Assembly (NCBI GenBank): GCA_017303675.1
Contig: JAFLBX010000002.1
Location: 819,091-883,090 of the forward strand
Direction: 5' to 3'
From: Ignavibacteria bacterium
GTDB lineage: Bacteria; Bacteroidota; Ignavibacteria; Tepidaquicellales; OLB5
Length of the DNA: 64,000 nt
Positions within the stretch are counted from its first letter, which is position 1. Every line of letters begins with the position of its first letter. Under the pieces are notes generated by a model. The model saw nothing but the letters and a program-made list of their open reading frames with translations. It was not told the origin of the DNA and made no database searches. Below are positions 27,494-37,663 of this stretch, piece by piece. A program made the position numbers and the translations under genes.

Positions 27494-27850
27494 ATGCCAT
27501 TTATATACTTTCCATCAAATGACTTTCGAAATGATTTTGTAGACATTATTATAAGACAAGTTGAACAAGTTTCAAATGATATAGGTAAAGAAATGAATGT
27601 TGAAATCACAACAGGGGCGAGAGTTATAATGATGAACTTACTCGAAGCAATAATTAATGATCCTTCAAATCAGTGGAGTGATTCAAAACGAGAAAGAGAA
27701 ATAGTACTTAATGATAAATTAGGATCGTTACACAAAGATTTAGAGACTATGATTAATATATATGAATATAAAAAAGTAACAACGTTTGATTTAATTCATT
27801 GGTTAGCTGATAACTTAAATAATATATGCCCTATTAAAAAAAGGAGATAA
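27494..27850 (+). CDS. Unknown 118-residue protein in AT-rich island
   Basis: Mostly helical, acidic/charged, no signal peptide or membrane helix. It begins MPFIYFPSNDFRNDFVDII and ends in a basic tail (PIKKRR). I recognise no family. An AAAGGA ribosome-binding site lies 9 nt before the ATG. The stop is followed by the next gene after only 1 nt, so the two form an operon. The gap 27201-27493 upstream holds only AT-rich sequence and no motif I trust. Base composition is visibly more AT-rich than in neighbours. Confidence 0.6.
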   Translation: MPFIYFPSNDFRNDFVDIIIRQVEQVSNDIGKEMNVEITTGARVIMMNLLEAIINDPSNQWSDSKREREIVLNDKLGSLHKDLETMINIYEYKKVTTFDLIHWLADNLNNICPIKKRR

Positions 27851-27851
27851 C

Positions 27852-28457
27852 ATGCCTCAAACAGTTGACAATACTAATGGAGGAGTTGGTAGCACCTCAT
27901 CTTCAACCAACCCAAATAGAAGAATTAACTCAGAAGCATCGGGTACAATGCAAGAATTCCTAAAATTAATTATTACAATTACTACAGGCTTTTTAGCCTT
28001 TACGGTAACATTTTCTGAAAAATTATATAATCCTAATATAGATTCAATTCCTAGTTTCTTATTTGCAACATGGATTTTTATGGGTCTTTGCATTTCTGCA
28101 TGTTTATTCGCTTTAGGATCACTAGTTAGTCATCTTGATGATAATAACAATATTAATAATGCAATACGAACATCAAATATTGCCTATTTTCTCTTATTTA
28201 TTGGTGTTGCTTGTTTTGTAATTTTTTCTGTAACATTTGACAAAGAAAAATATAAAAATGATATTATAAGGTCAGAATTAACTGCAAAAGAATACTTACA
28301 AAGAAGTGACTCTAGTTTTTACGCTACCGCTAACATAATAAAGAAAAAATGGAATGAAGACAATGAGAGTTATAGTTTCACATTTGTATCGAAAACAGAT
28401 ACGTTATCTTTAGAAGTTGACCCAAAACTTCAACAAATTTTAAGTTATGAAAAATGA
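27852..28457 (+). CDS. Unknown three-helix membrane protein
   Basis: 201 residues: a Ser/Thr/Asn-rich disordered start (1-32), then three membrane helices (about 36-55, 67-90 and 107-126), then a basic coiled or globular tail with the end SLEVDPKLQQILS. It has an AAGGAG ribosome-binding site and follows the 118-residue gene by 1 nt. The layout is like small membrane effectors that sit next to nuclease or ATPase genes in defence loci, but no known family is matched; this is inference from context. Confidence 0.65.
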   Translation: MPQTVDNTNGGVGSTSSSTNPNRRINSEASGTMQEFLKLIITITTGFLAFTVTFSEKLYNPNIDSIPSFLFATWIFMGLCISACLFALGSLVSHLDDNNNINNAIRTSNIAYFLLFIGVACFVIFSVTFDKEKYKNDIIRSELTAKEYLQRSDSSFYATANIIKKKWNEDNESYSFTFVSKTDTLSLEVDPKLQQILSYEK

Positions 28458-28466
28458 AATATTCAT

Positions 28467-28493
28467 AAAAAAGTGCTCAATTGTCCGCTTTTT
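28467..28493. terminator. Weak bidirectional hairpin between convergent genes
   Basis: AAAAAGTG and CGCTTTTT form a stem of about 8 bp (one G-T pair) between the membrane protein gene and the OLD gene, which converge here. A T run occurs on both strands. Confidence 0.4.
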
Positions 28494-28552
28494 CATGTGT
28501 TGAAAGGGTTATACTTGACACAAAATTTATAATTTACAGTGTTATTGAATTG

Positions 28553-30238
28553 TTAAACAAACCTCTGTACAAAATCTCTTGCTTCTTTAAGCTCAGGATC
28601 ATTTACAAGATCTTTTTTTAAAACTTCATTTACCCATTTAGGACCGTGATTTCCAACACTTTTATCAAAACTTTCTAATTCACCTATTTCTACTATTTCT
28701 AACCCAATTCTCCTAGCCTCAGTATTTAATTTAATAAACGCTTTACTTGCATCACCAGGTGGTATAAAACTTTTACCATTCAACTTTGCTTCAGCCCATG
28801 GAGATGCTTTTTTAAGCAATTTTGAAAATTCCTGTATTTTTTCCTTACCAACATTTGTTTCTGAAATTGAAGCAAATACTTTATCAATTTCTTCTTTAAG
28901 GTTTTCTTTTAGTAATTCTGGTCTTTTCCCATCAATTCCAATTTTTATTTTTCTCCAATCATCTTTGAAATTATCCCATACCCCACCTAGCGTCTCTATA
29001 ATTTCTTTAAATGGGTTCTCATCATTTAGAATATCAAAGTCAGTAACGACATGCATCGGTACATCCAATTTTTTTAATGCTTTTATTGCAATTGGGATCC
29101 TATGTTTACCACCACAATGCAAAAATAAAATATCTGGGGCAATTTCATCTTTTACTTCAAACAATGACGTTAAAATTGCAGAATAAAATCTGCAATCAGA
29201 ATCACTTTCGCATATAACCACTCTAGAATGAAAAAGTCCACCTAGTATATTCGAATGTCTTAATAATGAATCTTCCCAAATTTCTTTAATATCATTCTTA
29301 TCTAATATATGTACTTTATTTACTACTCCTTCTCTTCTAATTCTTACCACCTTGATATTTTGATTTCCTGAATCAAGCAATCCTTTCAGAAAGTCTTCAC
29401 TATGTGTCGCCAAAAATAATTGCCTATCAGTAAGTAAATCTTTTGCTAACATTTTCCCAATTAGTTTTGCTTGTGGCGGATGTAAAAATGCCTCAGGTTC
29501 GTCAATTAATACTATCGAATACCTGCTTAAAAAAGTTGTATATAATAATACACCAGTAAAACTTCTCATTCCATCACCTTGCTCTTGTAACAAAGGTAAT
29601 TTTTTTACTTTTTTAACATAACTATTGGAAACCCTATCTTCTCCCATTTCCTTCAATGGTATATCACCTACACGAAGAGGGACAATGCTACCTGCATTTC
29701 TATCTAAGATTAAATCAGTTCCAAAAGCAAGCTTAAAATATTCACTTAACTTTTTCTCAATTGTATCATTTTCTTGTAAGAAATGTATAGGATGTTGAAA
29801 TGGTTCATAATCCAAGGCAATATTATTTGGGGGGTCGGAGACTCTTATTCTATCGATTGTTGATAGTAACTTAACAAAAATATTTTTGACTTGGTCTAAA
29901 CCTTTTTTATAATTGGGCCAAAAATAGTTTAAATTAGACTCAAAGAATGAATACTCAAAACCACTGTAATGAGTATTATTTGAATTGTGCACTTTAATAT
30001 TGGAAAAAGTTTTCAAGAAATCTATTAAATCTGATTCATTTCCAATTTTTTCAATTTCTACATGTTTTATAATAACTGTAGGTTTATCAATAGACTCTAT
30101 TAATAAATTAATTTCTCTTAATGCAGCACTCTTACCAGCATTATTAGGTCCAACAAATACTAGTATATCATTTTGCTTTAATGGAATTTCAGTCCCATCA
30201 TTAATTTTAATCTTGCTGATCCAAACTTTTGGATTCAT
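28553..30238 (-). CDS. OLD-family ATPase with TOPRIM nuclease domain
   Basis: 561 residues from the ATG at 30238, which has an AGGA site just upstream. The frame opens 22 codons earlier, but this ATG starts the domain. The ABC-type ATPase has Walker A GPNNAGKS (30-37), an ABC-signature-like QGDGMRS (220-226) and Walker B SIVLIDEPEA (241-250), then LATHSEDF. The TOPRIM part begins CESDSD (Glu344, Asp346, Asp348) and includes VVTDFDIL, giving the acidic metal site. OLD proteins cut DNA and include phage P2 Old and GajA. No GajB-like helicase is next to it, so it is a standalone (class 1-like) member. A phage-defence role is likely but unproved. Confidence 0.85.
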   Translation of the reverse strand: MNPKVWISKIKINDGTEIPLKQNDILVFVGPNNAGKSAALREINLLIESIDKPTVIIKHVEIEKIGNESDLIDFLKTFSNIKVHNSNNTHYSGFEYSFFESNLNYFWPNYKKGLDQVKNIFVKLLSTIDRIRVSDPPNNIALDYEPFQHPIHFLQENDTIEKKLSEYFKLAFGTDLILDRNAGSIVPLRVGDIPLKEMGEDRVSNSYVKKVKKLPLLQEQGDGMRSFTGVLLYTTFLSRYSIVLIDEPEAFLHPPQAKLIGKMLAKDLLTDRQLFLATHSEDFLKGLLDSGNQNIKVVRIRREGVVNKVHILDKNDIKEIWEDSLLRHSNILGGLFHSRVVICESDSDCRFYSAILTSLFEVKDEIAPDILFLHCGGKHRIPIAIKALKKLDVPMHVVTDFDILNDENPFKEIIETLGGVWDNFKDDWRKIKIGIDGKRPELLKENLKEEIDKVFASISETNVGKEKIQEFSKLLKKASPWAEAKLNGKSFIPPGDASKAFIKLNTEARRIGLEIVEIGELESFDKSVGNHGPKWVNEVLKKDLVNDPELKEARDFVQRFV

Positions 30239-30353
30239 TATCCTATAAATTTTTAGTTTTGTAAAATAAGGGTTTGAATTTTCAATATTCCCTTGGAAAT
30301 TCAAACTTATGTTTTTACAATAAAAATATCAATGGGAAATGCAAAGCATAAGC

Positions 30354-30380
30354 AATAAAAAAGGCGGTCATTGACCGCCT
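30354..30380 (-). terminator. Rho-independent terminator of clpC
   Basis: AGGCGGTC ATT GACCGCCT (30362-30380), followed in minus-strand reading by six or more T. Confidence 0.85.
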
Positions 30381-30403
30381 CATGATTATAATTCTGATTT
30401 TTC

Positions 30404-32899
30404 TTAATTTTCCTTAATCGATTCCGGTTCTATCTTCTCGGGGAGCTTGCTCTGAGAAATATCAACAAATACCAGCTCATCTGCGCCTTCTTTGTATGAT
30501 ACCATTACATGCGAACCCTCTTTGAATGAACCCTTCAGAACTTCTTCGCTCACTGGGTCTTCAACATATTTCTGTATAGCCCTTCTGAGCGGCCTTGCGC
30601 CGTATTTGGGGTCATAGCCTTTTTCTGAAAGGAACGTCTTGGCTGCATCGTCAAATTCAAACGTAATGCCGAGCGCCTGTATCCTCTTAAGCAGCTGCCT
30701 TGTTGATATATCTATAATTCTGAATATATCAGCCTTTTCAAGCTGTTTAAATGTTATCAGGTCATCTATTCTGTTGATAAACTCCGGACTGAAAACACGT
30801 CTTACTGATTCTTCAATCTGTGTTTTCATCTTATCATGCTTATCGTTCTGGTTAGGATCACCGAATCCCATACCGCCTATTGACTTAATATCGCGTGTAC
30901 CGATATTTGAAGTCATTATCATAATAGTATTCTTGAAATCAACTTTTCTGCCAAGGCTGTCTGTCAGCATACCTTCATCCAATACCTGCAAAAGGATATT
31001 GAAAATATCCGGGTGCGCCTTTTCAATTTCATCAAGCAGCACCACAGAATACGGCTTGCGCCTTACCTTTTCGGTAAGCTGTCCGCCTTCTTCATATCCC
31101 ACATATCCCGGAGGAGCACCGACCAGGCGAGATACATTGAATTTTTCCATGTATTCGCTCATATCGATCCTTATCAGGTTCTCTTCGCTGTCAAACAGGA
31201 ATCTTGAAAGTACCTTCGCCATTTCGGTTTTACCAACACCGGTAGGTCCTGTAAAGATGAATGAACCGATTGGCCTGTTGGGGTCTTTTAGTCCTGCCCT
31301 TGTTCTGCGTATTGCTTTGGAAAGCTTTACGATAGCTTCATCCTGGCCGATGATATATTTCTTAAGCTCATCTTCCATTTTAACCAGCTTGTCGCTTTCT
31401 GACTGCGCTACGCGGTTAACGGGAATGCCTGTCATCATCGATACCACATCAGCAACGTTCTCTTCTGATACCTCGTGAATAATGCTCTGTGATTTAACTT
31501 CCCAGTCAAGCTTTGCCTGCTCAAGCTCATTGAGTAGGCGCTTTTCCTCATCACGCAGCTTCGCTGCTTCTTCGAAGTTCTGGTTCTTTACAACCTGGTT
31601 CTTCTTTGATTTGATGTTTGTAATATCATTTTCCAAAGCCACGATATTTTCAGGCACCACAATATTTGCCAAATGAACCCTTGAACCGGCTTCATCCATT
31701 ACGTCAATCGCCTTATCCGGCAGGTAACGGTCTGTGATATACCTTGAGCTCAGCTTAACAGCCGCTTCAATTGCTTTTTCTGTATATTTTACGTTATGAT
31801 GCTCTTCGTATTTATGCTTGATGTTGTTTAAGATCTGCATAGTTTCTTCCTCTGTTGTGGGGTCAACTATGATCTTCTGGAAGCGGCGGTCTAAAGCGCC
31901 GTCCTTTTCGATATACTGCCTGTATTCATCAAGTGTTGTTGCGCCTATGCACTGAAGGTCTCCCCTTGCAAGCGCCGGCTTGAAAATGTTCGATGCGTCC
32001 AGGGAGCCGGATGCGCCGCCTGCGCCTACAATTGTATGCAGCTCATCTATGAAAAGGATAACATCCTTCGCCTTTTCAAGCTCATTCATTACAGCTTTCA
32101 TACGCTCTTCAAACTGGCCGCGGTATTTTGTACCCGCAACAAGCGAAGCAAGGTCAAGGGTTACAACCCTTTTATCATGCAGAACGCGTGATACTTTTTT
32201 CTGTACTATCCTTATTGCAAGGCCTTCAGCAATAGCGGTTTTACCAACACCGGGCTCACCGATAAGCACAGGGTTGTTCTTTTTCCTGCGGCTTAATACC
32301 TGCGCAACGCGCTCTATCTCTTTTTCCCTGCCAACAATAGGGTCAAGCTTTTCTTCCATCGCAAGCTTGGTCAGATCCCTGCCGAAATTATCGAGTACCG
32401 GTGTTTTTGTCCTTTCCGGTTTCTTCTCGGCTGCGGGTGTCTTCTGCTGCTGTGGAGCGGTTTTACCGCTCAGTATTGCGGAAAGCTCTTCCTTCACAAC
32501 TTCATAAGTTATGCCGAACTGCTGCAGTATCTGCGATGCAAGATTGTCATCTTCGCGTAATATCGAAAGCAATAAATGCTCTGTTCCTATTACGTCTGAT
32601 TTGAAAATCTTTGCTTCCAGATAAGTTATTTTTAAAACTTTTTCGGCCTGTTTGGTGAGTGGAATATTCCCCACTGTAAGTGTTGCACCGGACTGCCTTA
32701 CTGTATCTTCTATGGTCTTTTTTATCTTGCCGATATCTTTTCCAAGGTTCCGGAAGATCTTGATAGCGATCCCTTCTCCTTCACGGATTATTCCAAGCAG
32801 GAGATGTTCAGTACCGATGTAATCATGCCCGAGGCGAATTGCTTCTTCCCTGCTTAACCTTATCACATCCTGAACTCTGTTTGAAAAATTACTGTCCAT
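30404..32899 (-). CDS. clpC: ATP-dependent Clp protease ATP-binding subunit ClpC
   Basis: 831 residues: two Clp N-terminal repeats (about 1-145), AAA domain 1 with GEPGVGKTA and LFIDELHTIVGAG, a central helical UVR-like middle domain (about 415-460, FEEAAKLRDEEKR), AAA domain 2 with GPTGVGKTE and a C-terminal small domain. It unfolds proteins for ClpP. The UVR-type middle domain fits ClpC rather than ClpA or ClpB. An AAAGGA site precedes the ATG, and a strong terminator follows. No mcsA/mcsB or ctsR gene is next to it. Confidence 0.95.
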   Translation of the reverse strand: MDSNFSNRVQDVIRLSREEAIRLGHDYIGTEHLLLGIIREGEGIAIKIFRNLGKDIGKIKKTIEDTVRQSGATLTVGNIPLTKQAEKVLKITYLEAKIFKSDVIGTEHLLLSILREDDNLASQILQQFGITYEVVKEELSAILSGKTAPQQQKTPAAEKKPERTKTPVLDNFGRDLTKLAMEEKLDPIVGREKEIERVAQVLSRRKKNNPVLIGEPGVGKTAIAEGLAIRIVQKKVSRVLHDKRVVTLDLASLVAGTKYRGQFEERMKAVMNELEKAKDVILFIDELHTIVGAGGASGSLDASNIFKPALARGDLQCIGATTLDEYRQYIEKDGALDRRFQKIIVDPTTEEETMQILNNIKHKYEEHHNVKYTEKAIEAAVKLSSRYITDRYLPDKAIDVMDEAGSRVHLANIVVPENIVALENDITNIKSKKNQVVKNQNFEEAAKLRDEEKRLLNELEQAKLDWEVKSQSIIHEVSEENVADVVSMMTGIPVNRVAQSESDKLVKMEDELKKYIIGQDEAIVKLSKAIRRTRAGLKDPNRPIGSFIFTGPTGVGKTEMAKVLSRFLFDSEENLIRIDMSEYMEKFNVSRLVGAPPGYVGYEEGGQLTEKVRRKPYSVVLLDEIEKAHPDIFNILLQVLDEGMLTDSLGRKVDFKNTIMIMTSNIGTRDIKSIGGMGFGDPNQNDKHDKMKTQIEESVRRVFSPEFINRIDDLITFKQLEKADIFRIIDISTRQLLKRIQALGITFEFDDAAKTFLSEKGYDPKYGARPLRRAIQKYVEDPVSEEVLKGSFKEGSHVMVSYKEGADELVFVDISQSKLPEKIEPESIKEN

Positions 32900-33071
32900 A
32901 TATGTTATTTTCCTTTATTTACTAAATTCAACAATTTACGTTAAAATTTAGTTTCCTACAGCTGAAATTACGCTTTAATTCAACTATTTGCAATGATTGC
33001 TATTTTACATTGCAAAACATATTTTGATTAAATTTTAAAAATTATAAGGTTTTTATGGTTAATTATTATTC

Positions 33072-34964
33072 TTAAGTCCTTCTCAGGTAATTTGACCTCT
33101 TAAAGCTTATTCTGAACTCCGTACCGCCACCTCTTATAATTTCCGCATTTCCTCCAAGCTGCTCTGAGAGTATTTTTACCAGTTTTAAGCCAAGTGATGA
33201 AGTATTGGCAAAGTTGATATTTTCTGAAATTCCTATGCCATCGTCATGAATTTTAAGCATATATTCACTTTCGCTGACTTCCAGCAGGTCAATGGTTATC
33301 TGCCCCTTTTTTAATGCCGGGAAGGCGTATTTTAAACAATTGCTTACAAGCTCGTTTATTATCAGGCCGCACGGTATAGCCGTATCGATATCCAGGTAAA
33401 TACTTCTGAATTCAATTACCGGCTTTACCCGCTCAGAGCTCATTCCGTATGATGCATAGAGGCTGTCAACAAGATTTTTGATGTAATCATAGAACTCTAT
33501 CACAGAAATATCCGTTGAGCGGTACAGCTTTTCATGTATTAAAGCCATGGTTTTTATCCTGTTCTGGCTTTCTGCAAACAGGCTGTGTATCTCCTTATCC
33601 TTTACATGGGCTGATTGCAGCTTAATAAGGCTTGAAATTATCTGCAGGTTATTTTTAACCCTGTGATGTATCTCCTTAAGCAGCAAGTCCTTTTGTTTCA
33701 GAGAATTTTCAATGGTATTTTCGTATTTTTTCCTGTCAGTGATATCGCTGTGAATGCCAATTGAGCCGATGATCTTTCCGTTTACATCTTTCAGCGGAGC
33801 GCTCGAAATTTCAACCCAGATAATCTCGCCGTTCTTGCGCTTCATCTTCACTTCATACCTGTCCGTAAAGCCATGGCGGCGGAGCTTTATCCTGTCTTTT
33901 ACAAAATCAGAATATTCATCCTCTACCAGAAGCTTGCCTGATATTTTCCCGATAAGCTCATCCTTGCTGTAGCCAAACATGTTAATAGCGTTATCATTCA
34001 CAAACAGTATCCTGTCTTCGTTATCAACATACAATATTACTTCACTCATATTTTCTATGAGTGTACGGTATTTCAGCTCGCTATCTATTAAAGCCTGCTG
34101 TGTTTTTTTAAGCTCTGTTATATCATAAGCAACGCCCAGTACAGCCGGTTTGCCCTGGAAGTTTATACTTGTGCCGCTGTAATCAAGCCACCTTTCATTG
34201 CCGTATTTATCAAGTATCTTAAGCTCATACCTTGCGGGAGCTTCTTTGCCGCTTATGCGGTTCATACCCCGCTGCTTTACAGTTTCGCGGAAATCAGGAT
34301 GCGCAAGCTCCCAGAAGTTCTTCCCGATAAGCTCTTTTACACCATATCCGGTGATTTTAGTTGAATATTCATTTCCGTAGATGAACTTATTATCTGAGTA
34401 AATAAATATTGCGGCAGGTACTGATTCTGTCAGCCTTCTGTACTTATCTTCACTTTCACGCAGAAGCTTTTCAGCGTTTATCCTGTCAGTAATATCAACA
34501 TATATCTGGTCTATGGCGTAAGGCGTTCCGTCTTCATCAAGCTCTGCGTAATAATATACATCCAGCCACAGGGTTTTGCCTTCGCGGTTAATTATCCTGT
34601 ACATATAGCGGAAGGTATCCTTAAAATCGTTATCACACCACTGCTCATGCGCTTTCAAAAAACCGTCAAGGTCATCTTTGTGAATACTTGAAAGTATTTC
34701 ATCATCTTTTAGTGAATTGAATTCTTCGCGTGTATAACCTGATTGTCTTGTGAACTCTTTGTTTGCAAGGGCATAGCCCTGTGTATCCTGCAATACACGG
34801 GTAAACGCTATGGGAGCGTTTTCTACAACTTTTGGATAGCTGAACAGTGAAAAATCATATGATTCAAGCTGCTTTTCCAGCTCAGAAATACGTTTTTTCA
34901 GCGCTGCGATCTCTTCATCAGAACTTATAGTATTGTTAAGAGGTTCATTTTTCATACCTGGCAT
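33072..34964 (-). CDS. PAS-domain histidine kinase (HisKA_2 type)
   Basis: 630 residues, no membrane helix, so probably cytosolic. A short coiled coil (18-37) is followed by three PAS domains, each closed by a PAC-type DITD/DITE sequence (about 40-162, 165-285 and 292-412). The phosphoacceptor box is KEIHHRVKNNLQ with His433, typical of the HisKA_2/HWE-like group, then the ATPase domain with an N box (LIINELVSNCLKYAF) and DDGIG. It senses small ligands or redox state and would pass phosphate to an unlinked response regulator. Alternative ATG at 34955. Lies between clpC and mscL. Confidence 0.9.
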   Translation of the reverse strand: MPGMKNEPLNNTISSDEEIAALKKRISELEKQLESYDFSLFSYPKVVENAPIAFTRVLQDTQGYALANKEFTRQSGYTREEFNSLKDDEILSSIHKDDLDGFLKAHEQWCDNDFKDTFRYMYRIINREGKTLWLDVYYYAELDEDGTPYAIDQIYVDITDRINAEKLLRESEDKYRRLTESVPAAIFIYSDNKFIYGNEYSTKITGYGVKELIGKNFWELAHPDFRETVKQRGMNRISGKEAPARYELKILDKYGNERWLDYSGTSINFQGKPAVLGVAYDITELKKTQQALIDSELKYRTLIENMSEVILYVDNEDRILFVNDNAINMFGYSKDELIGKISGKLLVEDEYSDFVKDRIKLRRHGFTDRYEVKMKRKNGEIIWVEISSAPLKDVNGKIIGSIGIHSDITDRKKYENTIENSLKQKDLLLKEIHHRVKNNLQIISSLIKLQSAHVKDKEIHSLFAESQNRIKTMALIHEKLYRSTDISVIEFYDYIKNLVDSLYASYGMSSERVKPVIEFRSIYLDIDTAIPCGLIINELVSNCLKYAFPALKKGQITIDLLEVSESEYMLKIHDDGIGISENINFANTSSLGLKLVKILSEQLGGNAEIIRGGGTEFRISFKRSNYLRRT

Positions 34965-35070
34965 GCATATTAATACTATTTTTAGACATATTCTATAGCT
35001 ATAAAAGAGATTGATATTTGTTGTAAAATTTTATTATTTTATGGAAATTAACAAATTACGGAGGCAATTT

Positions 35071-35484
35071 ATGGGACTTTTTAAAGAATTTAAAGAATTT
35101 ATTTCCCGCGGAAACGTTGTGGATCTGGCTGTTGGTGTTATAATAGGAGCTGCATTTGGCAAAATAGTTTCATCTATAGTTGATGATATAATAATGCCAC
35201 CGATCGGCGTGTTGCTTGGAGGTATGAATTTTTCTTCACTAAAATTTATATTAAAGGAAGCTTCAACTGATCCAGCCGGTAAAGTTGTTGAAGCAGTTTC
35301 TATTAATTACGGTAATTTTATACAGACGGGCATAGATTTTATTATCATTGCAGCAGCTATTTTTGTTTTTGTAAAAGCGTTCAATTCAATGAAACGAAAG
35401 GAAGAAGCTCCCCCGCCGGCTCCCCCAACAAAAGAAGAAATATTACTTACTGAAATAAGGGACCTGCTGGCGAAGAAGAATTAA
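35071..35484 (+). CDS. mscL: Large-conductance mechanosensitive channel MscL
   Basis: 137 residues from the ATG at 35071, chosen for the GGAGG site 6 nt upstream and because the domain begins [10 protein letters not shown]. The MscL signature [21 protein letters not shown] is complete ([16 protein letters not shown]), followed by the pore helix region [11 protein letters not shown], a periplasmic loop and TM2 ([16 protein letters not shown]), then a charged C-terminal helix with a PPPAPP linker. It releases solutes on hypo-osmotic shock. A strong terminator follows. Confidence 0.96.
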   Translation: MGLFKEFKEFISRGNVVDLAVGVIIGAAFGKIVSSIVDDIIMPPIGVLLGGMNFSSLKFILKEASTDPAGKVVEAVSINYGNFIQTGIDFIIIAAAIFVFVKAFNSMKRKEEAPPPAPPTKEEILLTEIRDLLAKKN

Positions 35485-35512
35485 TATATTTATAATCCTG
35501 AAATTAATTTAT

Positions 35513-35545
35513 AAAAGCGGCTAATTATTAGCCGCTTTTTTATTT
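35513..35545 (+). terminator. Rho-independent terminator of mscL
   Basis: AAAAGCGGCTAAT T ATTAGCCGCTTTT with a T run after it. Confidence 0.9.
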
Positions 35546-35655
35546 TTTTAGATTTTATGTTTTTCAAATATTGATCTTATATTAATTTTTTAGATACAAC
35601 CAATTTATGATTTTATTCATCTAATAAATAGTTGATATATTTAACATTGAAAACT

Positions 35656-36171
35656 ATGATAATAAAAACAATCTTCATAACAGTTATATTATTGTATACA
35701 ATAAGTATATACTCACAAAATGGTACAAAAATAGGAGATAAAGCACCAGCATTAACAGTTGAAGAATGGATTAAAGGTGAAGCTATCAATTCATTTGATA
35801 ACGGTAAAGTATATTTAGTGGAATTTTGGGGAACATGGTGCTCTCCCTGTATTGCTAATATTCCTCACTTAAGTAAAATTCAAAAAAAGTATTTAAATGA
35901 TGGATTGATTGTAATTGGAGTCGCTACCCACGAATTTGAAGGTCGTACAAAACTGGATGACTTTATGTTAAGACATGGAAATGAAATGGAATACCGGGTT
36001 GCATATGATTCAAATCTTTCTATGCAGAAAGACTGGGACGGAGTATCTGAAGGATCTGATTTTCGTCTTCCACTCTGTTTTCTTATAGACAAAAACGGGA
36101 AAATAGTTTTCGTTGGTCATCCCTCAGAAAAAAACCTTGAAGATTTAATTGATAATACTCTAAAGGAATAA
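35656..36171 (+). CDS. TlpA-like thioredoxin-fold protein
   Basis: 171 residues from the ATG at 35656; a TTG at 35632 is in frame but less likely. A signal peptide (1-20) exports it. The thioredoxin fold has EFWGTWCSPC, i.e. the WCxxC active site, with the helix and strand IPHLSKIQKKY and a cis-Pro region RLPLCFLID. It should work in thiol-disulfide exchange in the periplasm, as in cytochrome maturation or repair. It stands alone between mscL and a convergent symporter gene. Confidence 0.85.
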   Translation: MIIKTIFITVILLYTISIYSQNGTKIGDKAPALTVEEWIKGEAINSFDNGKVYLVEFWGTWCSPCIANIPHLSKIQKKYLNDGLIVIGVATHEFEGRTKLDDFMLRHGNEMEYRVAYDSNLSMQKDWDGVSEGSDFRLPLCFLIDKNGKIVFVGHPSEKNLEDLIDNTLKE

Positions 36172-36220
36172 ATAAAAAAATAATCTTCTTAGATTCAATT
36201 GAATTTTTTAAATTCTATAT

Positions 36221-37654
36221 TCAATCATTTTTTGAAGGTAATAATAAACTCACCAGCGGACACAGCAAAAACGAAACAAGCATTCCAATTGTTCCGGCTT
36301 CAGGTGATGGCGAACCGGTAAAGTACATTCCTAAGCAAATACCCAAACCGGCAGCAGAAGAGCTGAAAGCTCCGGCAAGCGAAGTTTTCTTCCAGAGTAA
36401 TCCCCACACAAACGGTCCCAGGAAAGCTGCGCCGATTGCTCCCCATGAAATGCCAAGTATCGCAACAATTGTAGACGGTTTAAAATAAGCAAGCACAACG
36501 GAAATTATTATAAAGATGAGCGCACACAGCCTCATCAGGTTTGTAAGCATTCTGTCAGAAGCATTATTATTTATAAATCCAGCGTAAAAATCCTTTACAA
36601 CCGATGAGCTTGAAATAAGTATAATTGCCGCAAGCGTTGACATTGATGCCGATAAGATAAGAAGCAGCATTATTACAAATAGATACTCAGGAATTACTTT
36701 ATTCAATAGCTCAGGCATAAGAGAATCAAAAACGGGCTTGCCGTTACTAAATGCGTTTGGCGCATTTTCAGGGGTTAAAAACACCCGCGAAGTTGAGCCG
36801 ACAAAATACGCCGTTGAGGCTATTAATACCGAAAATAAAGTTGATGCTATCATTCCCAGCCTGATGGCTTTTTTATCACGTACAGCGTAAAATTTCTGTA
36901 TAAGCTGCGGCATTGCAAACGGCGCTGCTGAAGTTAAGAATACCAGGTAAAACAGGTTCCAGAATCCCGCAGGTCCTATTACAGATACCAGCCTGGGATC
37001 AAACTCTTCAAGCTTAGCTGATAGAACTGAAATCCCCCCTGCTGATGATACAGTTGCCGATGCCAGGACTACACAGCCTATTATCATTATTACCCCGAAA
37101 ATCACGTCTATCATAGTCATTGAGTTATACCCGCCTAGCACAAGGTAAAGTCCGGTGAATCCCCCCATAAATATCAGCGCAACAGTGTAATCTATATTAA
37201 ATGTTACTTTGAATAAATATGAAAGTCCAATGAACACCGCTGCTGAATAAGGTATAAAAAGGAAAAATATCGCAATTGATGAATATAGCTTTAATGCTTT
37301 GCTGTTATACCGTTTTTCAAAAAATTCAGGCAGCGTGGATACTTTATATTCAATTGACATTTGTTTTATCCTGTGGCCAAGTACCCACCATACAGCAAGT
37401 ACACCGAGCAGTGAATTGAAGAGCGCTATCCATAAGCCTGAAAATCCGAAATTCCAGCCAACCTGCCCTGCGAAACCAATAAACAGTACTGCTGAAAAAT
37501 ATGCCGTGCCGTATGTGAAAGCTGTCATCCATGCACCAATCTTACCTCCCCCCAGGAAGTAATCGTTGAACGTTTTGGTTTTCCTCATGCCTATTATACC
37601 AATTGCAATAATTGCGAGGCAGAAGAGTGATATTATTATTATTCGGGTTATCAT
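36221..37654 (-). CDS. Sodium:solute symporter (PutP-like SSS family)
   Basis: 477 residues, about 12-13 helices. The opening KTFNDYFLGGGKIGAWMTAFTYG (only FNDYFLGGGK need be used) is the SSS entry, and ILSASMSTLAAIILISSSS carries the Na2-site serines of the family. Substrate, e.g. proline or a carboxylate, cannot be read. It is downstream of pckG but cut off from it by a terminator (37664-37696). Confidence 0.88.
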   Translation of the reverse strand: MITRIIIISLFCLAIIAIGIIGMRKTKTFNDYFLGGGKIGAWMTAFTYGTAYFSAVLFIGFAGQVGWNFGFSGLWIALFNSLLGVLAVWWVLGHRIKQMSIEYKVSTLPEFFEKRYNSKALKLYSSIAIFFLFIPYSAAVFIGLSYLFKVTFNIDYTVALIFMGGFTGLYLVLGGYNSMTMIDVIFGVIMIIGCVVLASATVSSAGGISVLSAKLEEFDPRLVSVIGPAGFWNLFYLVFLTSAAPFAMPQLIQKFYAVRDKKAIRLGMIASTLFSVLIASTAYFVGSTSRVFLTPENAPNAFSNGKPVFDSLMPELLNKVIPEYLFVIMLLLILSASMSTLAAIILISSSSVVKDFYAGFINNNASDRMLTNLMRLCALIFIIISVVLAYFKPSTIVAILGISWGAIGAAFLGPFVWGLLWKKTSLAGAFSSSAAGLGICLGMYFTGSPSPEAGTIGMLVSFLLCPLVSLLLPSKND

Positions 37655-37663
37655 GATAAATTA

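Noticed and set aside
30639-31478. 279-codon open frame on the plus strand opposite clpC
   Set aside because: It is a mirror of clpC codon use; low-complexity Ser/Ile-rich product, no start signals, and clpC is complete on the other strand.
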